64,000 nucleotides of DNA from contig NC_060023.1 of the NCBI RefSeq assembly GCF_021134715.1, positions 9,548,001 to 9,612,000 on the forward strand, in the 5' to 3' direction. Below are positions 16,331-27,373 of the stretch, one piece after another. The stretch is from Daphnia pulex (Eukaryota; Arthropoda; Branchiopoda; Diplostraca; Daphniidae). The position numbers and the translations under genes were made by a program. How positions within the stretch are numbered: the stretch's first letter is position 1; the number at the start of each line of letters is the position of its first letter. Below the pieces are notes generated by a model, which was not told the origin of the DNA, ran no database searches, and saw only the letters and a list, made by a program, of their open reading frames with translations.

Positions 16331-17340
16331 TGAATTTACAAGTAACATGTTCATCAACGTGTACAATCCCATCATCATGTGTTCTGCTGTATAATTTCCT
16401 AAAATGTCGTCACTTGCTTTACGTTGCACGTTTCGTCACAAGATGAGGTATTTCCACGCCATTCGTCTTCGATCAAGCTGAACCGAAAGTGAACTAATAT
16501 AAAGCAAGTAAGTATATCGTGGGAATTAAACGTTTCCGAAAAGTCTATGTGAAGATCTAACCTGATCTATTTTGTAAAGCATATCGAAGATCGTGCCTTT
16601 ATCCACGTGGTCGCTGCCGTGTCATGAAGAAGTTGAGAGGGTCTCTTCTTTATTGCAAGACAAATGTGATGAAAAGAAGAAATCTGAGAAGGTAATTAAG
16701 TATTTGTAAGCTTAATCAAGTAGGTAAGTAGTTCAGATGTTTAAGATGATTGTTATTTTTTCATGTTTCCATACAAGACAGCAATTGTGGAAAGATATGT
16801 CAGTTTGTAATCGATCAGAAGAGACATTCCCTTAACTTTTAAAAGTAATCTTAGTGTGATGTAAACTGTAGCCTTAGCCAGAAAATGTTAATTTTTCGTG
16901 TTCGGTTTTCCAAATTTCTTCATTCAGTCGAGATGCACTTGGCTTCTGCAGACATTTACTCGAGCCAATACTTGCTAGAATAATAATCTGTCTGTATGTA
17001 TGGATAAAGTATCTATTAAATAATCTGGCCATGTGGGCTTAAACTGTTCATATTGCATAATAATGTTGTCTATTGTTTCCTGTGGAGTTTCAATGATTGA
17101 TTATATAATTTAATGCCAAGGTAAGATATCCCTTGTAAAGAATTTATCAACATGACCAAGTCTGAGCTTCATTTCTGTCATGCAGGAAGTTTTGTTGCAG
17201 CCAACTGATGAAAGGGAGTTAAAATTAAGTTGAGCTGCAGCCCCTGGAAGCAGTCTATATTACTGGTGTCATCCTGAAGTGGTGAAATGTTACCTGAAGT
17301 TCAACAGCAACAAAGACATCTTGAAATGGTAATTTGATTG
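16331..17340 (+). repeat. Diverged tandem module, copy 1 (left arm)
   Basis: Three blocks here recur in the same order in copy 2 at 17716-18355: a block around 16331-16515 with CCACGCCATTCG and GAACCGAAAGTGAA; a block around 16580-16735 with TGTCATGAAGA, GAGAGGGTC and ATTGCAAGACA; and a block around 17150-17340 with CATTTCTGTCATGCAGGA and GGAAGCAGTCTA. Spacing between blocks differs, so the copies have accumulated insertions or deletions. Block edges often look like splice sites, such as CTGTCATGCAG before and AAATGGTAATTTG after. A mirrored copy is at about 25220-26229. Confidence 0.75.
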
Positions 17341-17715
17341 TGATTATGGGACTTGGAACTGGGGATGTCCCATGAAATCCAATTTAAATGTTGTAATGGG
17401 ACTACAGTATTGTTAAAAAATAGATGCCTGCCTGATCAGCTTGTGCTGAGGTGAAATTTTCTTTGTGATGAAACAAGAAATTCCCTTGGAAAAGAAACTT
17501 TTGGTGCAACCTTGTCACAACGTGACGCATTTTACGTGTGTTGGTAATTTAGGGGCATGTGTCGAGCAGAAGGAAGACGAGTGACATTTTAATTCTTTCT
17601 GGGACGCTGTTCGAGGGCGTTTTTTTTTAAAAGTTATTTCTGGGTGATGTCATCTAAAAGGTGTTTCCTGCTTGAATTCTATTAGGTTATTTAGAAATCA
17701 AAAATGTAACTGTTT

Positions 17716-18355
17716 GGTGTGGTAAATTTACAGGTAACATGTCCTTGGCTCATTTGATCATGTGGCCTGCTGTACATTTTCCAAAAATGTCGTCCCTTGG
17801 TGCATGACACACGTTTTGTCACATGAATAGGTATCTCCACGCCATTCGACCAAACTGAACCGAAAGTGAATCATTTCAAGCAAGTAAGTGAATCTTAATA
17901 GTTCAGACTTTTGAAAAGCCCATTTGCTAATGTACTTCAATCAATATGTAAAAGCATGTTGAATATTTTGCCTTTCTCCATGGGTCCATGGGCTGTGTCA
18001 TGAAGATGGATCTTTGAGAGGGTCACTACTGCATTGCAAGACAGAATGATGAAAAGAGGGAAAATATTAAGGTAAAGTACATGTAAGCTTAATAAAGTAG
18101 GTTAGTATTAATGATGTTAAAGATAAGTTTATCGGTTTATTTTCAGGTAAAAGAATCCTTTCCTTACCTGCTGAAGAATTTGAGAACACAGCAAAGTCTG
18201 GACCACATTTCTGTCATGCAGGAGGTTTTGCTGCTGCAGCCAGCCATTGAAAGGGAGTTTAAATGAAGTTGAGTTGAAGCTCCTGGAAGCAGTCTACATT
18301 GCTGGTGTCATCCTAAAGTTAAACAGCAACACAGATAAGCTGGTAATTTTATTGT
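17716..18355 (+). repeat. Diverged tandem module, copy 2 (left arm)
   Basis: This is the second, more compact copy of the three-block module seen at 16331-17340. It shares CTCCACGCCATTCGACC, TGTCATGAAGATGG, GAGAGGGTCAC, CATTTCTGTCATGCAGGAGG and GGAAGCAGTCTACATTGCTG. A third partial copy of the last block (GAGCTGGTGTTATCCACAAG, then AAATGGTAATTTGATTGTGA) is at about 18705-18800. The repeated AG...GT boundaries suggest reiterated exons of a noncoding transcript, since no frame is conserved between copies. The mirrored copy is at about 24205-24844. Confidence 0.7.
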
Positions 18356-19479
18356 GATTATGTTTTGTAATTGGGGAAGTCACATTAAAATGTTGTAGTG
18401 GGTAAATTGTTTTTAAAAGATAGGTCTTATTGAAAGAGCTGTCTGCTTGATCAGATTGTTTTAGACTGTAATTTTGTATTTGTTTCAACTAGAACAAAGT
18501 TCTTTAAAAACTTTTGATGAAACCTTGTCTTGCAGTTTAAAGAATTTTGCTGCTGCTAGATTGCATTTGGTCTAGATTTTAATTTAAAGTTGACATGACA
18601 TTTCTGTTTCTTTCATTACATGCTTTTTTACATCTGTGAAGGTTAAAATGATAATTAATGAATTTGCTTTTTCTCAGCAGTGTCAATGTGATGCTGCATA
18701 CTGTCAATGGAGCTGGTGTTATCCACAAGTTTAGAAGCAAAACTAGAAGCACAGCTGCAAGAACACATCTCGAAATGGTAATTTGATTGTGATTGTTAGT
18801 TGTAACTCGAGAAATGTAGGCTTTTATTGAAATGTGTTAAGTCACAAGTTAAACTGTTAACCGACGCGTGATTTTAGCAGTATGATTGAAGTTATTGTGA
18901 AAGGATGGTGTATTGCATTATTGACGGAGTTCTAGATTGTCAATTTTCTTAGGAAGAAGTTATCAGATAAATTTCCTCTTAATTCTACAAACTTTTTATG
19001 AAATTTTGAAGTTGTGTTATATCTATTTTTTGGGGTTTCTGACAGGATGGTGGAAATTTGCCGTGGTTTTGCAGTCTGCTGCCTGTTCAAGCTGTTGCTA
19101 TCCTGGATTTTGCCTTAATCCTTGAAATAGCAGATGTTGGTGGCATCCAGATGTTGCTGTGGCAGTGTGGCAGTGAAATTCGGGTTGAAGATTAAAATAC
19201 TTTCGTCTGATAAATGTTTATCGATCCATGTAGCGTATGATTGAAGTAACTTGATATTAATTTGCTATTCCATGTCACATGTTGCAGCCTGTGTTGGTGA
19301 GAGTTCTTTGACACTAAGTTCTATCTGCTGTTGATGTTGGATATGATATTACCTTTATCCACATCCACATGATATCAAATTATTCCTTATTAATTGATGG
19401 CCAAACCTCCTAAGTCAAACCTGCAATCTTGTGTTATGTCAACTTCATTGTTTATATCTTATCACATTTCACTTGTAAT

Positions 19480-19720
19480 CTATATAAATATAAATAATAC
19501 CCAAATTAAAAAATACCAATCAACTGAAATGCTTTAAATAGAATGAAATAAATCTAAATATTTAAATAAATATTGTCCAATAAAATTCAAACAAATTAAA
19601 TTATAATTAAACTTAAATAAGTTAACTTAATTAATTTAAGTTAATGACATTAACTAAAGTTGATGTAATTAAATTAAGTTAATGTAATTAAATGACTAAA
19701 ATTTCCCTGTTTTTAATCAA
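19480..19720 (+). repeat. AT-rich tract built from short TTAA-type repeats
   Basis: An extremely AT-rich stretch with overlapping copies of words such as TTAAGTTAA and AATTAAATTAAG, interspersed with runs of AAATA. It is present in both arms, mirrored at about 22840-23080. Such tracts can melt easily or extrude cruciforms. No coding content. Confidence 0.7.
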
Positions 19721-19770
19721 AATGGTTGTAATCTAATAAACAAAGCGTCCGGTACAAGACAGTTGTTTTT

Positions 19771-19868
19771 CTGTGCAAGTTTTAAAACCAATTATACCCA
19801 AATAAAAGAAGCCTAACAAACTCCTTTTGTTCCATTTGGGTGATAAACTGCTTCTAAAACTTGCACAG
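19771..19868 (+). repeat. Imperfect hairpin inside left arm
   Basis: CTGTGCAAGTTTTA near the start pairs with TAAAACTTGCACAG at the end, and inner segments CCCAAAT and ATTTGGG also pair, giving a roughly 98-base foldback. The mirrored copy is at 22692-22789. Length and stem are compatible with a structured RNA, but the bulges and the lack of a clear 22-base duplex do not support a microRNA call. Confidence 0.55.
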
Positions 19869-20349
19869 GTAGTCAATGAAGACGGGGGTCACACTGCCTT
19901 AATTGACTGTAGCCAGGGAGATCAGACCACAGTAAAGAAGGGAGCCCAGATATACACTTGTGATTTATCTAACAACTACACAATCTATCAGTCTTGAATC
20001 ACAGCATTCTCTTGTCAGCTTTTACCAATTGGATGAAGTCCATTAAAATTAGCAAAGGAGTTACCCCTGTAGACAGAAAGAACTTTTATTATGAGTCATT
20101 TTTAATAAGATTTTAGCAACAGAAAGCCATACCTCAAATCAAGAGGGAGCCATACCTCAGCCATCGGGTTTACCACTGTATTGCCATTGTCCTTTTTCTT
20201 CAAGGACTCATAAATTCTAAGAACCTGTAAATAAAAAATCAAGTCACCTTATTCATAATTTGTTTCATCGATGTGCTTGATGTCTATCATGTAAAAGAAT
20301 AATTAAACATAAACATTAGATAGACGTTAGTGCAGAACAATACTCTACA

Positions 20350-22210
20350 TACATTTGTTCACAATACTCTACTGCAACCAAAATGTTCAGTGACAAGACA
20401 AGTAAACTCTAAACTTACACACGAAACCACTGATCAGTTATTCAAGGTTCTCTAGAAGTAACTTAGGTCCAGACGAAGCCAGACAAGCTGTTGCATTCCA
20501 ATGCTGCTCTCCAATTATTAATGGCCATCGAAACCTACAGAAAAAAAGAAAGATTTATCACAGGTAAGGTAAAGTGCAGAATGACAGGAATAAAGCTAAA
20601 AGGGTGATACAGGTGAATATTAATTTAATAAGATGCCCAGTCCCTGGATCAAATGAGCCAGGAACATGCTGTTGTTGTCAGATAGGGTAGCTTGTGGAAA
20701 GGATTTTTCATCTTCACCATCATTTGTGACTGACTTAATGTTTGCTGTTGCCTTGTAGTATGTAGCCTAGTAGTGTCCTCAATGAATATAAACACATTCT
20801 GGACTACCTTGCAGGACTATTGACAGGACTATTGCAGGACTACCTTGGCCCTGGCAACTGGCAGGTTTAACTTACCAATTGGGTGTTTTCCCTTTCAGCA
20901 ATCCACTGTCCAGCACAGGTGCTGAAACGTCTGGAATCACTTGCAGACAACATGAACGGATATCTGTCTTGAGTGCCTTCTCCTCAGTGTAGAAGTTAAA
21001 GTGGCGTTCAATATCACCTTGGGAATTTCGTCTTTTGTGATGTGTGATGCTGCGTGGTGGCTTACTGGCTTTCTTGTGAAATTTTGCATGGGGAATATTA
21101 CGTGAGTATCAAAGTTATTTGTTACCTTTGTTTGCCAGTTCTTTCAATTGAATGTCAACGAGCTAGAGCGGACATTGTTTTCATGTTACATTTAAACGTT
21201 TATTCTTTCTGACGCTAGACGGCATAGCCTTTATCATTTTTTACCTGTTAGAATCAGTGTAAATACGCTTACTTTGCACATCTCTGAAGAATTTTCTCAA
21301 TGCTACTTAAAAAAAAATTTGGGTGATAACTGTCACTTTCTGTTTCAGCAACAAAGCTCACTTGTTAGAATTTTAATAATGAGTTTTTTTTTCTACTTCC
21401 GGTTTTCAACTTTTCAGTCAGTAGTTCAGTAAATATTCATTCGAGGAGCAAAAGAACCACATATTCATGATCCTCGTTAAATTTGTGGTAAAGTTCATGT
21501 TATCTTTTTTACGTATTCGTACTTCCGGTTTCGAAAATTTTCCTGAACTATAGTTCAGGAAAATTCTCGATTTTGGCCAAATTCTGGATTTCGTTTAAAT
21601 TAGACTTAATCGACCCCAAATTTCACGTAGATCACGAATATTTGGTTTATTTGGTCGGCAGCTCAATGGTTGAGGCGCTATCGACTACTTCCGGTATACT
21701 TCCGAAAAATTTGCATAAAACTAGCAAGTGAGCTTTGTTCTCTGTACAATTCTAAAGACTCCGTGCCCATTTAAGCGAACAGAAATGGTCTTTTTGATTA
21801 CTTTTATGACTTTTTTTACTATCTAAGGCCGGTCCTTTAGAAAGTGGGTTTTGGACGTGTCAAATAGATGGCGCTAAAGAATATTGTGTTGATATGTGCT
21901 TATTATGGCGGCTCGTTATCAACAGTTCAGCTAAAGCTAATTTCTTCAAAAATTACCAAAGAATTCGTAGGTAAATTGGATATATTTTGTGTGTAATTTG
22001 TTGGGCATGTGTTCTTTTCCTTTTATGTGTTTTATAACCTTACTATTTCTCATTAATTTCCAGGAGAAAATGTGAAAGTGGCATGCAGCCTACCTGTCAA
22101 CTATTGTGTTGTAAATCCTGGGATCCTACTGAATGTGTCATCCAAATGCGTAAATGACAGAGGTAACAACTAACACTAGCTTGATCAAGTATTTTGCTGA
22201 AATATGTATT
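20350..22210. other. Spacer between the inverted-repeat arms
   Basis: About 1.86 kb of sequence not palindromic with itself on the main axis. It contains a reversed, diverged fragment of the arm module (about 20637-20675, sharing ATCAAATGAGCCA), small GGACTATTGCAGGACTA-type repeats near 20812-20845, a 390 bp foldback element at 21350-21739, and a TAGATGGCGCTA motif near 21866. No ORF above about 60 codons and no transposase signature is visible on either strand. Confidence 0.7.
21350..21739. mobile_element. MITE-like foldback element with 19 bp terminal inverted repeats
   Basis: The ends are AACAAAGCTCACTTGTTAG and the reverse complement of AACAAAGCTCACTTGCTAG, a 19 bp terminal inverted repeat with one mismatch, enclosing 390 bp. 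Near the exact middle is a perfect 30 bp palindrome at 21536-21565. The element has no ORF, as expected for a non-autonomous DNA element. No clear target-site duplication is visible (left flank AGC, right flank CTC). The terminal sequence closely resembles the outer ends of the 10.7 kb inverted-repeat structure. The superfamily is not assigned. Confidence 0.6.
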
Positions 22211-25200
22211 TGTAGAGTATTGTTCTGCAATAACGTCTATCTAATGTTTATGTTTAATTATTCTTTTACATGATAGACATCAAGCACATCGATGAAACAA
22301 ATTATGAATAAGGTGACTTGATTTTTTATTTACAGGTTCTTAGAATTTATGAGTCCTTGAAGAAAAAGGACAATGGCAATACAGTGGTAAACCCGATGGC
22401 TGAGGTATGGCTCCCTCTTGATTTGAGGTATGGCTTTCTGTTGCTAAAATCTTATTAAAAATGACTCATAATAAAAGTTCTTTCTGTCTACAGGGGTAAC
22501 TCCTTTGCTAATTTTAATGGACTTCATCCAATTGGTAAAAGCTGACAAGAGAATGCTGTGATTCAAGACTGATAGATTGTGTAGTTGTTAGATAAATCAC
22601 AAGTGTATATCTGGGCTCCCTTCTTTACTGTGGTCTGATCTCCCTGGCTACAGTCAATTAAGGCAGTGTGACCCCCGTCTTCATTGACTACCTGTGCAAG
22701 TTTTAGAAGCAGTTTATCACCCAAATGGAACAAAAGGAGTTTGTTAGGCTTCTTTTATTTGGGTATAATTGGTTTTAAAACTTGCACAGAAAAACAACTG
22801 TCTTGTACCGGACGCTTTGTTTATTAGATTACAACCATTTTGATTAAAAACAGGGAAATTTTAGTCATTTAATTACATTAACTTAATTTAATTACATCAA
22901 CTTTAGTTAATGTCATTAACTTAAATTAATTAAGTTAACTTATTTAAGTTTAATTATAATTTAATTTGTTTGAATTTTATTGGACAATATTTATTTAAAT
23001 ATTTAGATTTATTTCATTCTATTTAAAGCATTTCAGTTGATTGGTATTTTTTAATTTGGGTATTATTTATATTTATATAGATTACAAGTGAAATGTGATA
23101 AGATATAAACAATGAAGTTGACATAACACAAGATTGCAGGTTTGACTTAGGAGGTTTGGCCATCAATTAATAAGGAATAATTTGATATCATGTGGATGTG
23201 GATAAAGGTAATATCATATCCAACATCAACAGCAGATAGAACTTAGTGTCAAAGAACTCTCACCAACACAGGCTGCAACATGTGACATGGAATAGCAAAT
23301 TAATATCAAGTTACTTCAATCATACGCTACATGGATCGATAAACATTTATCAGACGAAAGTATTTTAATCTTCAACCCGAATTTCACTGCCACACTGCCA
23401 CAGCAACATCTGGATGCCACCAACATCTGCTATTTCAAGGATTAAGGCAAAATCCAGGATAGCAACAGCTTGAACAGGCAGCAGACTGCAAAACCACGGC
23501 AAATTTCCACCATCCTGTCAGAAACCCCAAAAAATAGATATAACACAACTTCAAAATTTCATAAAAAGTTTGTAGAATTAAGAGGAAATTTATCTGATAA
23601 CTTCTTCCTAAGAAAATTGACAATCTAGAACTCCGTCAATAATGCAATACACCATCCTTTCACAATAACTTCAATCATACTGCTAAAATCACGCGTCGGT
23701 TAACAGTTTAACTTGTGACTTAACACATTTCAATAAAAGCCTACATTTCTCGAGTTACAACTAACAATCACAATCAAATTACCATTTCGAGATGTGTTCT
23801 TGCAGCTGTGCTTCTAGTTTTGCTTCTAAACTTGTGGATAACACCAGCTCCATTGACAGTATGCAGCATCACATTGACACTGCTGAGAAAAAGCAAATTC
23901 ATTAATTATCATTTTAACCTTCACAGATGTAAAAAAGCATGTAATGAAAGAAACAGAAATGTCATGTCAACTTTAAATTAAAATCTAGACCAAATGCAAT
24001 CTAGCAGCAGCAAAATTCTTTAAACTGCAAGACAAGGTTTCATCAAAAGTTTTTAAAGAACTTTGTTCTAGTTGAAACAAATACAAAATTACAGTCTAAA
24101 ACAATCTGATCAAGCAGACAGCTCTTTCAATAAGACCTATCTTTTAAAAACAATTTACCCACTACAACATTTTAATGTGACTTCCCCAATTACAAAACAT
24201 AATCACAATAAAATTACCAGCTTATCTGTGTTGCTGTTTAACTTTAGGATGACACCAGCAATGTAGACTGCTTCCAGGAGCTTCAACTCAACTTCATTTA
24301 AACTCCCTTTCAATGGCTGGCTGCAGCAGCAAAACCTCCTGCATGACAGAAATGTGGTCCAGACTTTGCTGTGTTCTCAAATTCTTCAGCAGGTAAGGAA
24401 AGGATTCTTTTACCTGAAAATAAACCGATAAACTTATCTTTAACATCATTAATACTAACCTACTTTATTAAGCTTACATGTACTTTACCTTAATATTTTC
24501 CCTCTTTTCATCATTCTGTCTTGCAATGCAGTAGTGACCCTCTCAAAGATCCATCTTCATGACACAGCCCATGGACCCATGGAGAAAGGCAAAATATTCA
24601 ACATGCTTTTACATATTGATTGAAGTACATTAGCAAATGGGCTTTTCAAAAGTCTGAACTATTAAGATTCACTTACTTGCTTGAAATGATTCACTTTCGG
24701 TTCAGTTTGGTCGAATGGCGTGGAGATACCTATTCATGTGACAAAACGTGTGTCATGCACCAAGGGACGACATTTTTGGAAAATGTACAGCAGGCCACAT
24801 GATCAAATGAGCCAAGGACATGTTACCTGTAAATTTACCACACCAAACAGTTACATTTTTGATTTCTAAATAACCTAATAGAATTCAAGCAGGAAACACC
24901 TTTTAGATGACATCACCCAGAAATAACTTTTAAAAAAAAACGCCCTCGAACAGCGTCCCAGAAAGAATTAAAATGTCACTCGTCTTCCTTCTGCTCGACA
25001 CATGCCCCTAAATTACCAACACACGTAAAATGCGTCACGTTGTGACAAGGTTGCACCAAAAGTTTCTTTTCCAAGGGAATTTCTTGTTTCATCACAAAGA
25101 AAATTTCACCTCAGCACAAGCTGATCAGGCAGGCATCTATTTTTTAACAATACTGTAGTCCCATTACAACATTTAAATTGGATTTCATGGGACATCCCCA

Positions 25201-26631
25201 GTTCCAAGTCCCATAATCACAATCAAATTACCATTTCAAGATGTCTTTGTTGCTGTTGAACTTCAGGTAACATTTCACCACTTCAGGATGACACCAGTAA
25301 TATAGACTGCTTCCAGGGGCTGCAGCTCAACTTAATTTTAACTCCCTTTCATCAGTTGGCTGCAACAAAACTTCCTGCATGACAGAAATGAAGCTCAGAC
25401 TTGGTCATGTTGATAAATTCTTTACAAGGGATATCTTACCTTGGCATTAAATTATATAATCAATCATTGAAACTCCACAGGAAACAATAGACAACATTAT
25501 TATGCAATATGAACAGTTTAAGCCCACATGGCCAGATTATTTAATAGATACTTTATCCATACATACAGACAGATTATTATTCTACCAAGTATTGGCTCGA
25601 GTAAATGTCTGCAGAAGCCAAGTGCATCTCGACTGAATGAAGAAATTTGGAAAACCGAACACGAAAAATTAACATTTTCTGGCTAAGGCTACAGTTTACA
25701 TCACACTAAGATTACTTTTAAAAGTTAAGGGAATGTCTCTTCTGATCGATTACAAACTGACATATCTTTCCACAATTGCTGTCTTGTATGGAAACATGAA
25801 AAAATAACAATCATCTTAAACATCTGAACTGCTTACCTACTTGATTAAGCTTACAAATACTTAATTACCTTCTCAGATTTCTTCTTTTCATCACATTTGT
25901 CTTGCAATAAAGAAGAGACCCTCTCAACTTCTTCATGACACGGCAGCGACCACGTGGATAAAGGCACGATCTTCGATATGCTTTACAAAATAGATCAGGT
26001 TAGATCTTCACATAGACTTTTCGGAAACGTTTAATTCCCACGATATACTTACTTGCTTTATATTAGTTCACTTTCGGTTCAACTTGATCGAAGACGAATG
26101 GCGTGGAAATACCTCATCTTGTGACGAAACGTGCAACGTAAAGCAAGTGACGACATTTTAGGAAATTATACAGCAGAACACATGATGATGGGATTGTACA
26201 CGTTGATGAACATGTTACTTGTAAATTCACCACGCACAAAAATCTCATTTTCGATAACCATATAGAATACAGGTAGTTACCATTTTTCTGACGAACACTT
26301 TCAGGAACACAATTACCTCGCAATGCCTCGCCCAACGTTCTCGGACACCGTCTGGAAAGAAAAGACAGGAATCTGCAGTCAGGGCTTTGACGCACTAGGG
26401 TCGAATAGTTCAATCCCTAAACACACTGAAATATTTAGCCACCTAGTGACAGCCCTTAGCAATCCACGGACGACTAGATTCGGACGGAAAAGAAAATTTT
26501 AAAAAATAAATTATGTTGGGTTCCTTTCGGCGTCACAGGAATATTTACACACTTACTTATCATCGAATTTAGAAACTGACAGTAGATAAAAAAAATAGCA
26601 ATTATCGGAAATTTCACAAGTGGACTTTGTT
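22211..26631 (-). repeat. Right arm of the giant inverted repeat
   Basis: This 4,421 bp arm is the reverse complement of 15928-20349. It carries mirrored copies of every arm feature: the module copies (about 24205-24844 and 25220-26229), the AT-rich tract (22840-23080) and the hairpin (22692-22789). It ends with the complement of AACAAAGTCC and is followed directly by ATC. Near-identity over 4.4 kb implies a very recent duplication, ongoing gene conversion between arms, or an assembly fold-back. Confidence 0.95.
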
Positions 26632-27028
26632 ATCACAAATAACTTACTACACAGTAACTGTCGATCATTTTTACAGGGATGTCCAAAGTAGCTGAAAGCC
26701 TGAAACTGACTAATTTCTAATTTGACAGCTGAAAATGATCAAAGGCAAAATATAATAAAGCCATCAAGCGTTATTAGAAAAAAGAAACGTAGCAAGTAAA
26801 ACTTTGTTTGCGCGCAAGAAAAGGGGCCTGATATTTGAATTATTACACAGAAACAGAGTTTAACGTAAGTAGATTATTAGTAGATAATAATCTACGGGTA
26901 CCTGGGCATACTCTCCCGTGGTGAGCGACTACAGGTGTGTCATGGTGGATGGAAGCGACCACTGAAGTGATCGCATACGTTGTGTAGCAGCATAAGAAGC
27001 TGGATGAGCGTGCGTCGCGAAAATAAGG
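26632..27028. other. Right flank of the inverted repeat
   Basis: About 400 bp between the arm boundary and the first small ORF. A minus-strand frame at 26843-27055 is open for 70 codons but has no recognisable features. I see no RNA gene or repeat here. Confidence 0.35.
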
Positions 27029-27373
27029 ATGGAGCAAAACGTTGGTGGAAGTCACTCTTCTTTCACGGACAAAAGCCAGTATTGGCTCTACGATCTCCGT
27101 TCAAGGACTACCAAACTGCGTATTGACACTGGCGGCCGACTCGTGATCTCAGGAGACGCAACAAACATTTCTGTAAACGAGTTGGAAATTAAAAGGAAGC
27201 TTAAACAATTTACAGTAAAATTAATTACATCAACAAAACGTACAAATTAAAAAAAATAAAGGACTTACATACATTCTCTCGAGGGAGAAGAATGTAATGC
27301 TGTTCTTCCTGATGCTACGGCTAAAACAAAAGTGAAGCTACAAGGTGACATTAATCCACACCAAGGTGTGTGA
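27029..27373 (+). CDS. Possible two-exon small hypothetical protein
   Basis: An ATG at 27029 opens MEQNVGGSHSSFTDKSQYWL... for about 54 codons to ...KRKLKQFT, where a GTAAAA donor occurs at about 27216. An acceptor near 27282 (CTCTCGAG) would continue in phase with GEECNAVLPDATAKTKVKLQ and stop near 27373, giving about 93 aa. The composition looks coding, but the second exon overlaps the opposite-strand ORF at 27265-27582, so at most one is likely right in that overlap. No family recognised. Confidence 0.3.

Larger units (their letters stand above)
15928..20349 (+). repeat. Left arm of a giant inverted repeat
   Basis: This 4,422 bp arm is the reverse complement of 22211-26631. Position x pairs with about 42560 minus x. 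I compared long stretches at the ends, middle and inner edge. The differences I saw were a one-base length change in a T run (15964-15972), a T/A at 16060, a C/G at 16975 and a G/T at 20330. The outermost bases read AACAAAGTCCACTTGTGAAA. The trinucleotide ATC directly precedes the arm and also directly follows the right arm. No protein family is recognisable in the short open frames within it. Confidence 0.95.

Noticed and set aside
16147-19125. Open frames of 60-99 codons inside the left arm (and their mirror copies)
   Set aside because: They occur twice only because the arms are duplicated. The diverged tandem modules do not keep these frames, so they are not supported as proteins.
19160-19185. 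miR-34-like word TGGCAGTGTGG
   Set aside because: Only the first 11 bases agree, the rest diverges, and no suitable hairpin surrounds it.
21640-21700. Possible tRNA or SINE
   Set aside because: An A box-like word is present, but no B box (GGTTCGANTCC) follows at the right distance and no cloverleaf can be drawn.
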